Assembly: GCF_001428895.1 (NCBI RefSeq)
Contig: NZ_LMJA01000022.1
Span: 63,369 to 127,368 of the forward strand
Length of the DNA: 64,000 nt
Direction: 5' to 3'
Source: Mycobacterium sp. Root265
GTDB lineage: Bacteria; Actinomycetota; Actinomycetes; Mycobacteriales; Mycobacteriaceae
In this document: one piece after another, positions 29,195 to 37,855 of the stretch
Position numbering within the stretch: the first letter of the stretch is position 1
Layout: each line of letters starts with the position of its first letter
Notes under the pieces: model-generated
Told to the model about the DNA's origin: nothing
The model's database searches: none
The model's input: only the letters and a program-made list of their open reading frames with translations
Translations under genes and position numbers: made by a program

Positions 29195-30031
29195 CTACTC
29201 GCGTGACTTCAAGATCAAATCGTAGAGCTCCCGCTTCGATGTCGCGCCCGGATTCGCCGCAACCACCTGCGCGCACGCGTCCTTCACCCGGACTCCGTCC
29301 TCGATGAGCTCCTGCACCTCACTCACCAGCGTCTGCAGGTCTGTCTGCGGAACGGCGCCGGCCAGCACCACGGTGATCTCTCCGAGGACCCCGTGTGCGG
29401 CCCAGTCCGCGAGGTCGCCAAGGGTGCCGCGGTTGATCTCCTCGTGTGTCTTGGTCAGCTCCCGGCACACCACGGCCTGGCGGCCCGGGCCGAGCACGTC
29501 GACGGCGTCGCGCAGCGTGTCGGCCAACCGGCGCGGTGACTCGAAGAACACGCAGGTGCGCCGCTCGCCGGCGAGTTCACCCAGCCAGGTGCGCCGCGCC
29601 GCCTGCTTGCGCGGCGCGAAGCCCTCGAAGCAGAACCGGTCGGCGGCCAGACCGGACACCGCCAGCGCCGTCGTCACCGCCGACGGACCGGGCAGGCAAC
29701 TCACCGTCAGGCCCGCCGCCACGCACGCGGTGACCAGCCGGTAGCCCGGATCGTTGATCAGCGGCATGCCCGCGTCACTGATCAGCAGCACGGTGGCGCC
29801 CGCGGCGATCTCCTCGAGCAACATCGGCACCCGGGTGGCCTCGTTCTGGTCGTAGAGGCTGAGCACCCGGCCGGCCGGGGTGACCCCCAGCGCGGCGGCC
29901 AGCGTGCGCGCCCGCCGGGTGTCCTCGGCGGCGATCACGTCGGCGGACGTCAGCGCCTGAACCAGACGCGCCGAGGCGTCCCCGGGCTGGCCCAACGGGG
30001 TGGCACCCAGGAGCAGTCGGCCGTCTTCCAC
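29195..30031 (-). CDS. rsmI: 16S rRNA (cytidine1402-2'-O)-methyltransferase RsmI
   Basis: A 278-residue tetrapyrrole-methylase-fold RNA methyltransferase that modifies C1402 in the decoding centre. Motifs: LLLGATPLGQPGDASARL, the ADVIAAEDTRRARTL region, LISDAGMPLINDPGYRLV, and VSCLPGPSAVTTALAVSGL. The C-terminal basic helix region includes SKRELYDLIL. The start is a GTG at 30031, 21 bp from the divergent pmt gene, so their promoters must overlap. This matches the Rv1003-Rv1002c divergence. Confidence 0.95.
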   Translation of the reverse strand: MEDGRLLLGATPLGQPGDASARLVQALTSADVIAAEDTRRARTLAAALGVTPAGRVLSLYDQNEATRVPMLLEEIAAGATVLLISDAGMPLINDPGYRLVTACVAAGLTVSCLPGPSAVTTALAVSGLAADRFCFEGFAPRKQAARRTWLGELAGERRTCVFFESPRRLADTLRDAVDVLGPGRQAVVCRELTKTHEEINRGTLGDLADWAAHGVLGEITVVLAGAVPQTDLQTLVSEVQELIEDGVRVKDACAQVVAANPGATSKRELYDLILKSRE

Positions 30032-30052
30032 CTGTGCAGCCTACGATCGTCG

Positions 30053-31594
30053 GTGATGACCGCTCCCGACACCGTGCTTCCGGAGCGCGCCGCACCCGTG
30101 ATCAGCCCGGGCCCGCTTGTGCCGGTGCCGGACTTCGGGCCCGTCGACCGGCTGCAGGGCTGGGTCATGACGGCCATCATCGGGGCGCTGGCCGCGCTGA
30201 CCCGGTTCCTGAACCTCGGGTCGCCGACCGACGCGGGCACCCCGATCTTCGACGAGAAGCATTACGCGCCGCAGGCCTGGCAGATGCTGGGCAACGGCGG
30301 CCTGGAGGACAACCCCGGCTACGGGCTGGTGGTGCACCCGCCGCTGTCGAAGGCGCTGATGGCCATCGGCGAGTGGATCTTCGGTTACACCGGGCTGGGC
30401 TGGCGGTTCTCCGGTGCGGTGTGCGGCGTCATCATCGTGATCCTGGTGGCGCGGATCGTCCGGCGGATCAGCCGCTCCACACTGGTCGGGGCGCTCGCCG
30501 GGCTGCTCATCATCGCCGATGGCGTCAGCTTCGTCTCGGCGCGCACCGCGCTGCTGGACGTGTATCTGGTGGTGTTCGTGGTGGCGGCCTTCGGTGCGCT
30601 GATCGTGGATCGCGACCAGGTGCGCGAGCGGATGCACGTGGCCTTGCTCGAGGGCCGGATCGGCGAAACCCCGTGGGGCCCGCGGCTCGGGGTGCGCTGG
30701 TGGCGGTTCGGCGCCGGCGTGCTGCTGGGCCTGGCGTGTGCCACCAAATGGTCGGGGCTGTACTTCATCGCGTTCTTCGGGGTGATGACGCTGGCCTTCG
30801 ATATCGCGGCGCGCCGCCAGTACCGGGCACCGCGGCCGTGGCTGGGCGCGCTGCGCCGTGACACCGTGCCCGCGGTGTACGCGCTGGTCGTGATCCCGCT
30901 GTTCGTGTACCTGGCGTCCTACGCGCGCTGGTTCGCCTCCGAGACCGGGGTGTACCGGCATGAGGTGGGCCGCACCATCGGCGAGGGCGGACTGCTGCCC
31001 GATGCGATCCGCTCGCTCTGGTACTACACGGCCTCGGTGTACAAGTTCCATTCCGGGCTGACCAATGCGGCGGGCAATCATCATCCGTGGGAGTCCAAGC
31101 CGTGGACGTGGCCGATGTCGTTGCGGCCGGTGCTCTACGCCATCGATCAGCAGAACGTGCCGGGCTGCGGCGCGGAGTCGTGCGTGAAGGCGGTGATGCT
31201 GGTCGGCACCCCGACCATGTGGTTCATCGCGGTGCCGGTGCTGCTGTTCGCGGTGTGGCGGACGTTCGTGCGCCGCGACTGGCGTTATGCCGCAGTGCTG
31301 GTGGGATATGCGGCCGGGTACCTGCCGTGGTTCCTCGACATCGACCGGCAGATGTACTTCTTCTACGCGACGACGATGGCGCCGTTCCTGGTGATGCTGA
31401 TAGCGCTGATACTCGGCGACATCCTGTATCAGCCCCGGCAGAACGCCGAGCGCAGAACGCTGGGCCTGATCGCGGTGAGTGTGTATGTGGCGCTGGTGAT
31501 CACCAACTTCGCCTGGCTCTACCCGATTCTGACCGGGCTGCCGATATCGCAGGCCACCTGGCACATGCAGATCTGGTTGCCGTCCTGGCGTTAG
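30053..31594 (+). CDS. pmt: Protein O-mannosyltransferase
   Basis: A 513-residue GT39-family membrane enzyme that transfers mannose from polyprenyl-phosphate-mannose to secreted and lipoprotein Ser/Thr residues at the plasma membrane. About eleven hydrophobic segments are visible. The first extracytoplasmic loop holds the catalytic acidic pair in IFDEKHYAPQAWQ and is followed by HPPLSKALMAIG. Later come CATKWSGLYFIAFFG and the loop NHHPWESKPWTWP. GTG then ATG at 30053/30056 are both possible starts. The mannosylation substrates likely include the lipoproteins seen elsewhere in the window. Confidence 0.94.
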   Translation: MMTAPDTVLPERAAPVISPGPLVPVPDFGPVDRLQGWVMTAIIGALAALTRFLNLGSPTDAGTPIFDEKHYAPQAWQMLGNGGLEDNPGYGLVVHPPLSKALMAIGEWIFGYTGLGWRFSGAVCGVIIVILVARIVRRISRSTLVGALAGLLIIADGVSFVSARTALLDVYLVVFVVAAFGALIVDRDQVRERMHVALLEGRIGETPWGPRLGVRWWRFGAGVLLGLACATKWSGLYFIAFFGVMTLAFDIAARRQYRAPRPWLGALRRDTVPAVYALVVIPLFVYLASYARWFASETGVYRHEVGRTIGEGGLLPDAIRSLWYYTASVYKFHSGLTNAAGNHHPWESKPWTWPMSLRPVLYAIDQQNVPGCGAESCVKAVMLVGTPTMWFIAVPVLLFAVWRTFVRRDWRYAAVLVGYAAGYLPWFLDIDRQMYFFYATTMAPFLVMLIALILGDILYQPRQNAERRTLGLIAVSVYVALVITNFAWLYPILTGLPISQATWHMQIWLPSWR

Positions 31595-31758
31595 GTGCCG
31601 GTTCTCCGCGCCGTTTTCTACACCTCGGCTGCTCTTCCGAGCGATCGACGACCATGGCGAAGAAAACGGCGACGGCTGGGACGAAGTTATCCACAACCAG
31701 GTCTGGATTCGGGCGTCGATCCCGCATTGGTGTCGGAAGCGCGCGCGAGTCTTCGGCC

Positions 31759-32625
31759 ATGACCACGCCATTCCTGGGACCCGAGGCGCTGCAAGCGGGA
31801 TTACTGACTCGCGGGCAACTGCGCTGGCGCTACGCCGCAGCACACCCGCGCGTCTACGTTCTGCGAGACGGGCCGCACACCTTGTCGTCGAAGATCGTGG
31901 CCGCGTGGTTGTGGTCCGACCGTCGAGCCGTCATCGCCGGGCGCGCGGCAGCGTTCATGCACGGCGCACGGTGGGTGGACGACGGCGTGCCGATCGAGTT
32001 GATAACCCGGCACGGGCGCAAGCGTGCCGGCGTGGTGGTGCGGGAGGAGAAGCTGGCGGACGACGAAATCTGCCGTATCGGCGACCTCACCGTCACCACA
32101 CCCGTCCGCACCGCGCTCGATCTGGCCCGCTTTCTGTCGCCGGTCGAGGCCCTCGCCCATCTGGACGACTTGGCTTCCGTGACGGGTGTCAGCGCGGCAG
32201 ACGTATTGACGCTGGCCGCGAGATACCCAGGCCTGCGCGGGATCAGGCAGGCGCGGAGTGCCCTGGGTCTGATGGACCCCGGCTCGCAGTCGCCGAAGGA
32301 ATCGTGGTTGCGATGGGTGCTGGTCGATGGCGGCTTTCCTCGGCCGCGCACCCAGATTCCCGTCACCGATGGCGCCAACGTCGCATACCTGGATATGGGT
32401 TATGACGGCCCGAAGGTCGGCTTCGACTACGACGGCGCGATTCATCAGACCGACAGGCGTCGATTCGTGCGCGACATCGGCCGTGCGGAGATGATCGACC
32501 GGCAGGGCTGGATCGACATTCATGTGGTGGCCGAGCATTCCAGGGCTTTCGTCCTGCACCGGGCGCGCGAGGCGTTCATCCGACGTGGCCACCCGGTACC
32601 GCCGATTTCTACACGAAGGCGGTGA
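31759..32625 (+). CDS. DUF559/AbiEi-like protein with endonuclease-type C-terminal domain
   Basis: A 288-residue protein of a family common in mycobacteria. The N-terminal half (MTTPFLGPEALQAGLLTRG, WRYAAAHPRVYVLRDG) resembles the winged-helix type of AbiEi antitoxins. The C-terminal half contains YLDMGYDGPKVGFDYDGAIH, a Vsr/DUF559-like PD-(D/E)xK nuclease core, and then WIDIHVVAEHS. The frame stays open far upstream through pmt, and an in-frame ATG at 31654 would add 35 residues. I chose ATG 31759 because the conserved family N-terminus starts there. No AbiEii-like nucleotidyltransferase partner is adjacent. Function is unproven. Confidence 0.75.
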   Translation: MTTPFLGPEALQAGLLTRGQLRWRYAAAHPRVYVLRDGPHTLSSKIVAAWLWSDRRAVIAGRAAAFMHGARWVDDGVPIELITRHGRKRAGVVVREEKLADDEICRIGDLTVTTPVRTALDLARFLSPVEALAHLDDLASVTGVSAADVLTLAARYPGLRGIRQARSALGLMDPGSQSPKESWLRWVLVDGGFPRPRTQIPVTDGANVAYLDMGYDGPKVGFDYDGAIHQTDRRRFVRDIGRAEMIDRQGWIDIHVVAEHSRAFVLHRAREAFIRRGHPVPPISTRRR

Positions 32626-32690
32626 ACAACTCCCTGGAACGACCCTGCTGCAGAAAACGGCACCGCGCGCCGAGCTCAACTAAGGTTCAG

Positions 32691-33125
32691 GTGGTGGAAA
32701 CCCACGAGCTGACGCCCGGTGAGATGTCACTCCGCAGCGGAGTGGCGGTGTCCGCGCTGCACTTCTACGAGCGCGAGGGCCTGATCAGCTGCCGGCGCAC
32801 CTCGGGCAACCAGCGCCGCTACCCCCGCGAGACGCTGCGCCGGGTCGCGTTCATCCGGATGTCGCAGCGCCTGGGCATCCCGCTGGCCCGTATCCGCGAC
32901 GCGCTGGCCACCCTGCCCAACGACCGGATCCCCACGAGCAAGGACTGGGCCCGGCTCTCGGCGGGCTGGCGCCAGGATCTCGAGGACCGGATCGTGCATC
33001 TGGAGCGGCTGCGCGACAACCTGACCGGGTGCATCGGCTGCGGTTGCATGAGCCTCAAGGCGTGTCAGCTGGTCAACCCCGAAGACGTGCTGGCCGACCA
33101 CGGACCGGGCGCGGTCAACCTGTGA
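32691..33125 (+). CDS. soxR: SoxR, redox-sensing MerR-family regulator
   Basis: A regulator of about 144 residues. The MerR helix-turn-helix (LTPGEMSLRSGVAVSALHFYE, TSGNQRRYPRETLRRV) is followed by a dimerisation helix. The C-terminal cluster CIGCGCMSLKAC (Cys114, 117, 119, 125) has the C-x2-C-x-C-x5-C spacing that holds the [2Fe-2S] redox switch. It should respond to redox-cycling compounds. The frame is open from 32622, but homology begins near the tandem GTG GTG at 32691/32694. A loose dyad (GCTCAAC/GGTTCAGG) overlaps the start region. No soxS is expected in actinobacteria. alkB follows after 30 bp. Confidence 0.93.
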   Translation: MVETHELTPGEMSLRSGVAVSALHFYEREGLISCRRTSGNQRRYPRETLRRVAFIRMSQRLGIPLARIRDALATLPNDRIPTSKDWARLSAGWRQDLEDRIVHLERLRDNLTGCIGCGCMSLKACQLVNPEDVLADHGPGAVNL

Positions 33126-33143
33126 TATCGAACGTCTGTGCGA

Positions 33144-33149
33144 TACGCT
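33144..33149 (+). promoter_or_regulatory. Leaderless-type -10 for alkB
   Basis: TACGCT ends 6 nt before the GTG at 33156. A TANNNT placed at this distance from a start codon is the usual pattern for mycobacterial leaderless transcripts. It is what decides the chosen alkB start. Confidence 0.45.
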
Positions 33150-33155
33150 CGAGTC

Positions 33156-33764
33156 GTGTCTCTGGCCGTCCAAGGGTCGCTCTTCGACCACGATGATCGT
33201 CGCAACCTGGGCGCCGGCGCCTGGATCGACGTACGCGCCGGCTGGCTGAATGGCTGGCTGGACGGTGACGGCACCCTGTTCGACGAGTTGCTGGAAGCCA
33301 TTCCGTGGCGTGCCGAGCGCCGGCAGATGTACGAACGGGTGCTCGACGTGCCCCGCCTGGTCAGCTTCCACGACCTGACCGACGGCCCCGCGCCGCACCC
33401 GGCGATCGCCCGGATGCGCAGACGGCTCAACGATATCTACGCCGGCGAACTGGGCGAACCGTTCACCAGCGCCGGACTGTGCCTCTACCGCGACGGCACC
33501 GACAGCGTGGCCTGGCACGGTGACACCGTTGGGCGCAGCAGCACCGAGGACACCATGGTGGGGATCGTGAGCCTGGGCGCGCGAAGGACTTTCGCGATGC
33601 GGCCGCGCGCCGGGGGACGCTCGCTGCGGCTACCGCAGGGCCACGGGGATCTGCTGGTGATGGGCGGATCCTGCCAGCGCACATGGGAGCACGCGGTCCC
33701 GAAGACGGCCCGACCGACCGGGCCGCGGATCAGCATCCAGTTCCGGGCCCGCGACGTGCGTTAG
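33156..33764 (+). CDS. alkB: AlkB-like 2-oxoglutarate/Fe(II)-dependent dioxygenase
   Basis: A protein of 202 residues that likely repairs alkylated bases by oxidative demethylation. The iron facial triad is His121-x-Asp123 (WHGDTVG) and His179 (WEHAVPK). The 2-oxoglutarate arginines are in RISIQFR (Arg191 and Arg197). The nucleotide-recognition lid region includes GLCLYRDGTDS. The GTG at 33156 was preferred to 33138 because homology starts at about SLAVQGSLF and a leaderless-type -10 precedes it. Position agrees with Rv1000c. It may share a promoter region with soxR upstream. The 3' end overlaps the convergent lipoprotein gene by 4 bp. Confidence 0.9.
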   Translation: MSLAVQGSLFDHDDRRNLGAGAWIDVRAGWLNGWLDGDGTLFDELLEAIPWRAERRQMYERVLDVPRLVSFHDLTDGPAPHPAIARMRRRLNDIYAGELGEPFTSAGLCLYRDGTDSVAWHGDTVGRSSTEDTMVGIVSLGARRTFAMRPRAGGRSLRLPQGHGDLLVMGGSCQRTWEHAVPKTARPTGPRISIQFRARDVR

Positions 33765-34426
33765 CCGCGTACCGCGGCCACCGCGGCGGTGAGCAGGTCC
33801 CTGGCCTTCTGGGTGTCCACCGCGGCGACCGGGGTGTTCGGCACGACCAGCGGATTGGCGGTGACGATCACCAGGTAGGAATCGAAACTCGCGACGTAGT
33901 TGAACAACTCGCCGCTGTGCGGCTTCCCGTCCACCACGGTCTGCACCACGCGATGGGTACCCACCACGCGCACACCCTCGATCTGTGGGGATTCGACGAC
34001 CTCGACCAGGCCGCGCACCCCCGGCCCGCCGTAGCCGACCTTCTGGCAATCCGGGCCGGGCTCGTTGAACGGGACCGGCTCTGAGGTCTCGACGGCGATC
34101 GCGATGAACCGGTTGCCCTTGCCCTCGGCCGTGGTGGCGGCCATGTTGCCCTGGGCGCCCTCCGGAATGCCAACGCCGGCGGCGAATTTCGTGCATGCCT
34201 CCGGCTCGACCCGGACACCGGCCGGCACCGCCGCCGGCGCGAGGAGCTTGGGGTCGATACCGGTGGGACCCGTCGTGGTCACCTGGTACTGCGCATCGAA
34301 GGTCGGCTTCACGTCGAAGACTCCCTCGATACCGGCACCCTGTTCGGGTTCGCCTGCCGTGCAGGCGGTGAGCGCGGCCGCGCAGGCGGTGAGGGCGAGC
34401 ACCCGTGGCGAGAACATCGCCGCCAA
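33761..34426 (-). CDS. DUF5642-type lipoprotein
   Basis: A 221-residue lipoprotein. The signal ends with the lipobox ALTAC (Cys22). The mature domain contains AGVRVEPEACTKFAAG, GNRFIAIAVETSEPVPF and SFDSYLVIVTANP, a pattern shared with the next gene upstream. It begins 10 bp downstream of that paralogue and is on the same strand, so the two probably form an operon. By position it corresponds to Rv0999. No enzymatic motif is seen, and it is expected to be a cell-envelope protein. Confidence 0.82.
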   Translation of the reverse strand: MAAMFSPRVLALTACAAALTACTAGEPEQGAGIEGVFDVKPTFDAQYQVTTTGPTGIDPKLLAPAAVPAGVRVEPEACTKFAAGVGIPEGAQGNMAATTAEGKGNRFIAIAVETSEPVPFNEPGPDCQKVGYGGPGVRGLVEVVESPQIEGVRVVGTHRVVQTVVDGKPHSGELFNYVASFDSYLVIVTANPLVVPNTPVAAVDTQKARDLLTAAVAAVRG

Positions 34427-34436
34427 TCTACCGGCC

Positions 34437-35087
34437 TCAGCCGCGGACGGCGGTGACCGTCTGCGCCAGCAGGCGCGCGGCGACGTCGGGCCCGAGGACC
34501 GGCAGAGCCGAGCCCGGGTCGGTCACCACCGTCACCGAGGCGACGTATCCCGAGTCCAGATAGGCGTTGACGGTATCGGCGTGCGACCGCGTCTCGGTGC
34601 CGCCTTCGACGACGGTGGTGGCCACCGTGCTCATGGCGGCCGTCGGCGTGTCGGCGATGGCCGGCGCCTCGACCGCATTCACCGCAGCGGTCGTGCGCCC
34701 GCCGGCCAACGTCCAGGCCACGCACCCGTGCGGCACGCCGGCGCCCGCTCCCGGACCCGCGACGAGGGCGTAGACGATCCCGCCGGGCCCCGACGCCGAC
34801 CAGCCCCGCACCGGCGCGCCGGCACCCGGATCGGCCAGCGCACCGCACTGCGTGGGCTCGGCGGTCCACTGCGGTTTCAGGCCCCAGAACGACGCCGGCG
34901 CAGCATGATCGGCGAGATTGCCGACCTCATAGCCGGGCGGCAGCGCGCTACGCACCCGCGCGACCGCGGCCGGATCCACCGCGGCCGAATGCGGGGTGGC
35001 CGACGACGGGGTGGGGGTGGCGGGCTGGGATGCGTCGCATCCGGTGACGACGAGCACGGCGCCCAGACAGATCGCGTAGCCACGCAT
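34437..35087 (-). CDS. DUF5642-type lipoprotein, paralogue of the downstream gene
   Basis: A 216-residue predicted lipoprotein. The signal MRGYAICLGAVLVVTGC gives Cys17 in VVTGC, followed by a Pro/Thr/Ser-rich linker. The domain includes LPPGYEVGNLADHAAP, PHGCVAWTLAGG and ATTVVEGGTETRSHAD, ending LLAQTVTAVRG, which parallels the end of the partner (LLTAAVAAVRG). The start at 35087 was chosen because the longer frame (to 35189) puts about 34 hydrophilic residues before the signal. Probably the first gene of a two-gene operon, divergent from the LpqN-like gene by 101 bp. Confidence 0.8.
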   Translation of the reverse strand: MRGYAICLGAVLVVTGCDASQPATPTPSSATPHSAAVDPAAVARVRSALPPGYEVGNLADHAAPASFWGLKPQWTAEPTQCGALADPGAGAPVRGWSASGPGGIVYALVAGPGAGAGVPHGCVAWTLAGGRTTAAVNAVEAPAIADTPTAAMSTVATTVVEGGTETRSHADTVNAYLDSGYVASVTVVTDPGSALPVLGPDVAARLLAQTVTAVRG

Positions 35088-35188
35088 GAAGCTGTGGTAC
35101 CACATCGGCGCGCACGCCCGCGGGACATCACCGCGCCAGGTAACGTCCCGCACGAGATCGCCTTCGGGTGCCCACGACAGGAGATGCA

Positions 35189-35905
35189 ATGAACAAGCAG
35201 ACGACCGCCCGCGGTGTGGCCGCGGCGGCCGCAGTGCTCAGCCTGGCACTGGCCGGCTGTGGGTCGGACACCAAGACCGAATCCACCAGCAGCGCCGAGG
35301 AGAGCACCAGCGCCACCTCGTCGGAGGCCGCCGAAACCAGCACCAGCGCCGCGGCATCCAGCGCTCCCGCCGAGCCCGCCGGTGAGAATTACACGATCGC
35401 CGAGTACATCCGGGACAACGGCATCACCGAGGCACAGGTGAAGCGCGGCGACGAAGGCGCACCCACGGTGAACCTGCCGGCGCCGGCCGGGTGGATGGAC
35501 GCCGGACCGGCCACCCCGGAGTGGGCCTACAGCCAGATCGTGTTCACCGACCCGTCGATGCCGCCACCGCCGCCGACCATCACCGCGATCATGTCGAAGC
35601 TGACCGGCGATGTGGACATCGCCAAAGTCCTGGAGTTCGCCCCGGGTGAGCTCCGCAATCTCCCCCAGTTCGACGGCCCCGCCGAGGGTCAGCCCGACAA
35701 GCTCGGCGGGTTCGACGCCGTCCAGGTCGGCGGCACCTACGTCAAGGACGGCAAGAATCTGCTCGTCGCCCAGAAGACGACGGTCATCCCGGTCGAGGGC
35801 GGCGTCTTCGTGCTGCAGATCAACGCCGAGGGCACCGAGGAGCAGATGGGCCCGCTGATGGATGCCACGTCGGCCATCGACGACGAAACGACCATCACGC
35901 CCTAG
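35189..35905 (+). CDS. LpqN/LpqT-family lipoprotein
   Basis: A 238-residue lipoprotein. Signal peptide with lipobox LALAGC (Cys24). A Ser/Thr/Glu/Ala-rich linker of about 45 residues (likely exported and possibly O-mannosylated by Pmt) is followed by the LpqN-type domain. That domain shows YTIAEYIRDNGITEAQV, VNLPAPAGWMDAGP and EGQPDKLGGFDAVQVGG. An AGGAG ribosome-binding site (35179-35183) decides the ATG at 35189 over an upstream in-frame ATG. It belongs to the same family as lpqT at 6929. Members in M. tuberculosis have been linked to host interaction, but the role here is unknown. Confidence 0.85.
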   Translation: MNKQTTARGVAAAAAVLSLALAGCGSDTKTESTSSAEESTSATSSEAAETSTSAAASSAPAEPAGENYTIAEYIRDNGITEAQVKRGDEGAPTVNLPAPAGWMDAGPATPEWAYSQIVFTDPSMPPPPPTITAIMSKLTGDVDIAKVLEFAPGELRNLPQFDGPAEGQPDKLGGFDAVQVGGTYVKDGKNLLVAQKTTVIPVEGGVFVLQINAEGTEEQMGPLMDATSAIDDETTITP

Positions 35906-36726
35906 GCCCGCGAGATCGCCGACGCGGCGGCTATCTGCTGATCGGTCGGCCGGACACCGGTGTAACGCTCGAACTGTTCGGCCGCCTGTAACGCGATGAC
36001 CTCCGCGCCGGTGATCACCGCTGTCCCCGCTGCGCGGGCGGCAGTGATGAGCGGGGTCTCCGACGGCAGCGCCACCACGTCGAAAACGGCGGCGGCGGCG
36101 GCGATCACGTCGTCGTCGAAGGCCTGCTCGGTTTCCTCCGCCGCCCCGGCCATACCGATCGGGGTCACGTTCACCACGATCGGCGCCCGCAGCGACCCGA
36201 CCTCGGGTGCGTACCGGTAGCCCACCCGGTCGGCCAGCGCCCGCCCGGCATCTGCGTTGCGCGCCACGATGACGCCTTCGGCGAAGCCGGCCCCGACGAA
36301 GGCGGCTGCCACCGCATTGGCCATCCCGCCGCTGCCCCGGACGATGACCTCCTGATCCGGATTGAGCCCGTGCTGGGCGATGAGGCCCTGCACGGCAAGG
36401 TAATCGGTGTTCGAGGCCCGCAGATGGCCGTCGTCGTTGACGATCGTGTTGACCGACTCGATGGCTTGCGCCGAGGGCTCGATCTCGTCGACCAGGGCCA
36501 TCACGTCGGATTTGAACGGCATCGACACCGAGCAGCCGCGGATACCGAGTGCCCGCACCCCGCCGATGGCGGCGGTGATGTCCGTGGTGGTGAAGGCCTT
36601 GTAGATGAAGTCGAGGCCGAGCTCGTCGTAGAGGTAGTTGTGGAACCGGGTGCCGATGTTGCTGGGCCGCGCGGCCAGCGAGATGCACAGCCGGGTGTCT
36701 TTGTTCAGCGGCGGGCGGCGCGCCAT
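35902..36726 (-). CDS. Shikimate 5-dehydrogenase-like protein (SdhL/HI0607 type)
   Basis: A 274-residue NAD(P)-dependent dehydrogenase of AroE fold. The catalytic Lys and Asp survive in SVSMPFKSDVM and ASNTDYLAVQGL, and the nucleotide loop is VIVRGSGGMANAVAAAF. However, the substrate Ser-x-Ser motif of true AroE is replaced by ARPSNIGTRFHNYLY. This is the pattern I recall for the SdhL/HI0607 subgroup, which has poor shikimate activity. So the real substrate is probably not shikimate. Its ATG shares one base with the stop of the KATmt gene (TGATG), indicating tight co-expression. Confidence 0.85.
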   Translation of the reverse strand: MARRPPLNKDTRLCISLAARPSNIGTRFHNYLYDELGLDFIYKAFTTTDITAAIGGVRALGIRGCSVSMPFKSDVMALVDEIEPSAQAIESVNTIVNDDGHLRASNTDYLAVQGLIAQHGLNPDQEVIVRGSGGMANAVAAAFVGAGFAEGVIVARNADAGRALADRVGYRYAPEVGSLRAPIVVNVTPIGMAGAAEETEQAFDDDVIAAAAAVFDVVALPSETPLITAARAAGTAVITGAEVIALQAAEQFERYTGVRPTDQQIAAASAISRA

Positions 36727-37724
36727 CAGCTCACCGCTCTCATGGTGCGGCGCGCCATCTCGGCGATCTCCTCGTACATCTCGGGCCGCAGGGACAGCGA
36801 CTTGGCCGGCGGCACGTCCACCTCGGTGATGACCACGTTCAGATCATCGCGCACCCAGTGCGCGCCGGCACGGTTCATGATCGCCCGCATGGCGTAGTTG
36901 TCCGACAGCACCCGCGCCGAGAACCGGGTGACGCCGCCGACGTGCGCGGCCACCGCCAGCGCCTCCATCAGGAACGTGCCGATGCCGTGACCCTGGTAGA
37001 CGTCGGCCACGATGAACGCCACCTCGGCGGTGCTGACGCCGTGCCCCTCCCGTACGAAGCGGGCGTCGGCCACCACCGGCCCGTCCGGTCCGGCCGTCAT
37101 CACCCAGACGAAGTGGTCGACATAGTCGACCTCGAACAGGTATGCCATCAGCGCCGGGGTGGGCACCCGGGTGCTCTGGAACCGGCGGTAGAGCGTCTCG
37201 GAGGAGAACTCGATCGGGCCGCTGGTGGTGCGCACGTTGTCACCGGGCAGCACCGGGCGCAGATGCAGCACCAGGTGGTCGCGCAGGGCGATCTCGATCG
37301 GGGTGATGTGGGCCGCCAGCCGCTGCCGGGCGGTGCGCACCAGCCGGTTCATCGCCTCGGGCAGTTCCAGCATCTGAGCGAAGGCGTCCTGGTTGCCGAC
37401 CCAGCCGCTCAGCTCGGTGGTCGCCACCACCGTGGCGTTGCGCGGCTTGTCACGCAGCAGCGCGATCTCACCCACGACGACGCCGGGACCGAGGTGCGAG
37501 ACGGTCACCGCACCGTCCTTGCCGACGTGGGTCACCTCGGCCTGCCCGGAAGCGATGAGCAAAAAGGTCAGGGCGGTCTCACCTTGGCGCATCAGCACCT
37601 GTCCGGGCGCCGCGACCAGCGGTTGTAGCTGCGCGGCCAACGGCCTGAGGGTCTGCGCGGGGCAACCGGCGAAGAACTCCAGGGCGGCCAGTTCGTCGGC
37701 ACGGACTGCGGTCACTCCGGACAC
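36726..37724 (-). CDS. cAMP-regulated protein lysine acetyltransferase (KATmt/PatA type)
   Basis: A 332-residue fusion of a cyclic-nucleotide-binding domain (about 15-135) and a GNAT domain (about 160-310). The phosphate-binding cassette GEIALLRDKPRNA (Glu86, Arg95) is intact, so cAMP binding is expected. The GNAT acetyl-CoA loop is VYQGHGIGTFLMEAL and the probable catalytic Glu234 sits in STAEVAFIVAD. Known mycobacterial homologues (Rv0998, MSMEG_5458) acetylate and inactivate acyl-CoA synthetases such as acetyl-CoA synthetase in a cAMP-dependent way. The window also contains many adenylate-forming or acyl-CoA genes, though none is a proven substrate. It is followed by the SdhL-like gene. 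Confidence 0.93.
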   Translation of the reverse strand: MSGVTAVRADELAALEFFAGCPAQTLRPLAAQLQPLVAAPGQVLMRQGETALTFLLIASGQAEVTHVGKDGAVTVSHLGPGVVVGEIALLRDKPRNATVVATTELSGWVGNQDAFAQMLELPEAMNRLVRTARQRLAAHITPIEIALRDHLVLHLRPVLPGDNVRTTSGPIEFSSETLYRRFQSTRVPTPALMAYLFEVDYVDHFVWVMTAGPDGPVVADARFVREGHGVSTAEVAFIVADVYQGHGIGTFLMEALAVAAHVGGVTRFSARVLSDNYAMRAIMNRAGAHWVRDDLNVVITEVDVPPAKSLSLRPEMYEEIAEMARRTMRAVS

Positions 37725-37855
37725 CTCACGAGGCTACGGCGGCAAGGACGGGGTCGGCAACAACCCTCGTTCGGACATTTGCTATGGAGGCCGGTAAACC
37801 AGCAGTTCGAAACGTTTTCTACGCATGAGTCAGATAACTGTGGCAAACTCCGCGT

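Noticed and set aside
31087-31758. Long upstream extension of the DUF559 frame through the pmt gene
   Set aside because: It runs in another frame of pmt, which is clearly coding, and the conserved family N-terminus starts at 31759.
30041-31843. 600-residue minus-strand frame antisense to pmt
   Set aside because: His/Arg/Pro-rich shadow; pmt has membrane helices and catalytic motifs in the plus frame.
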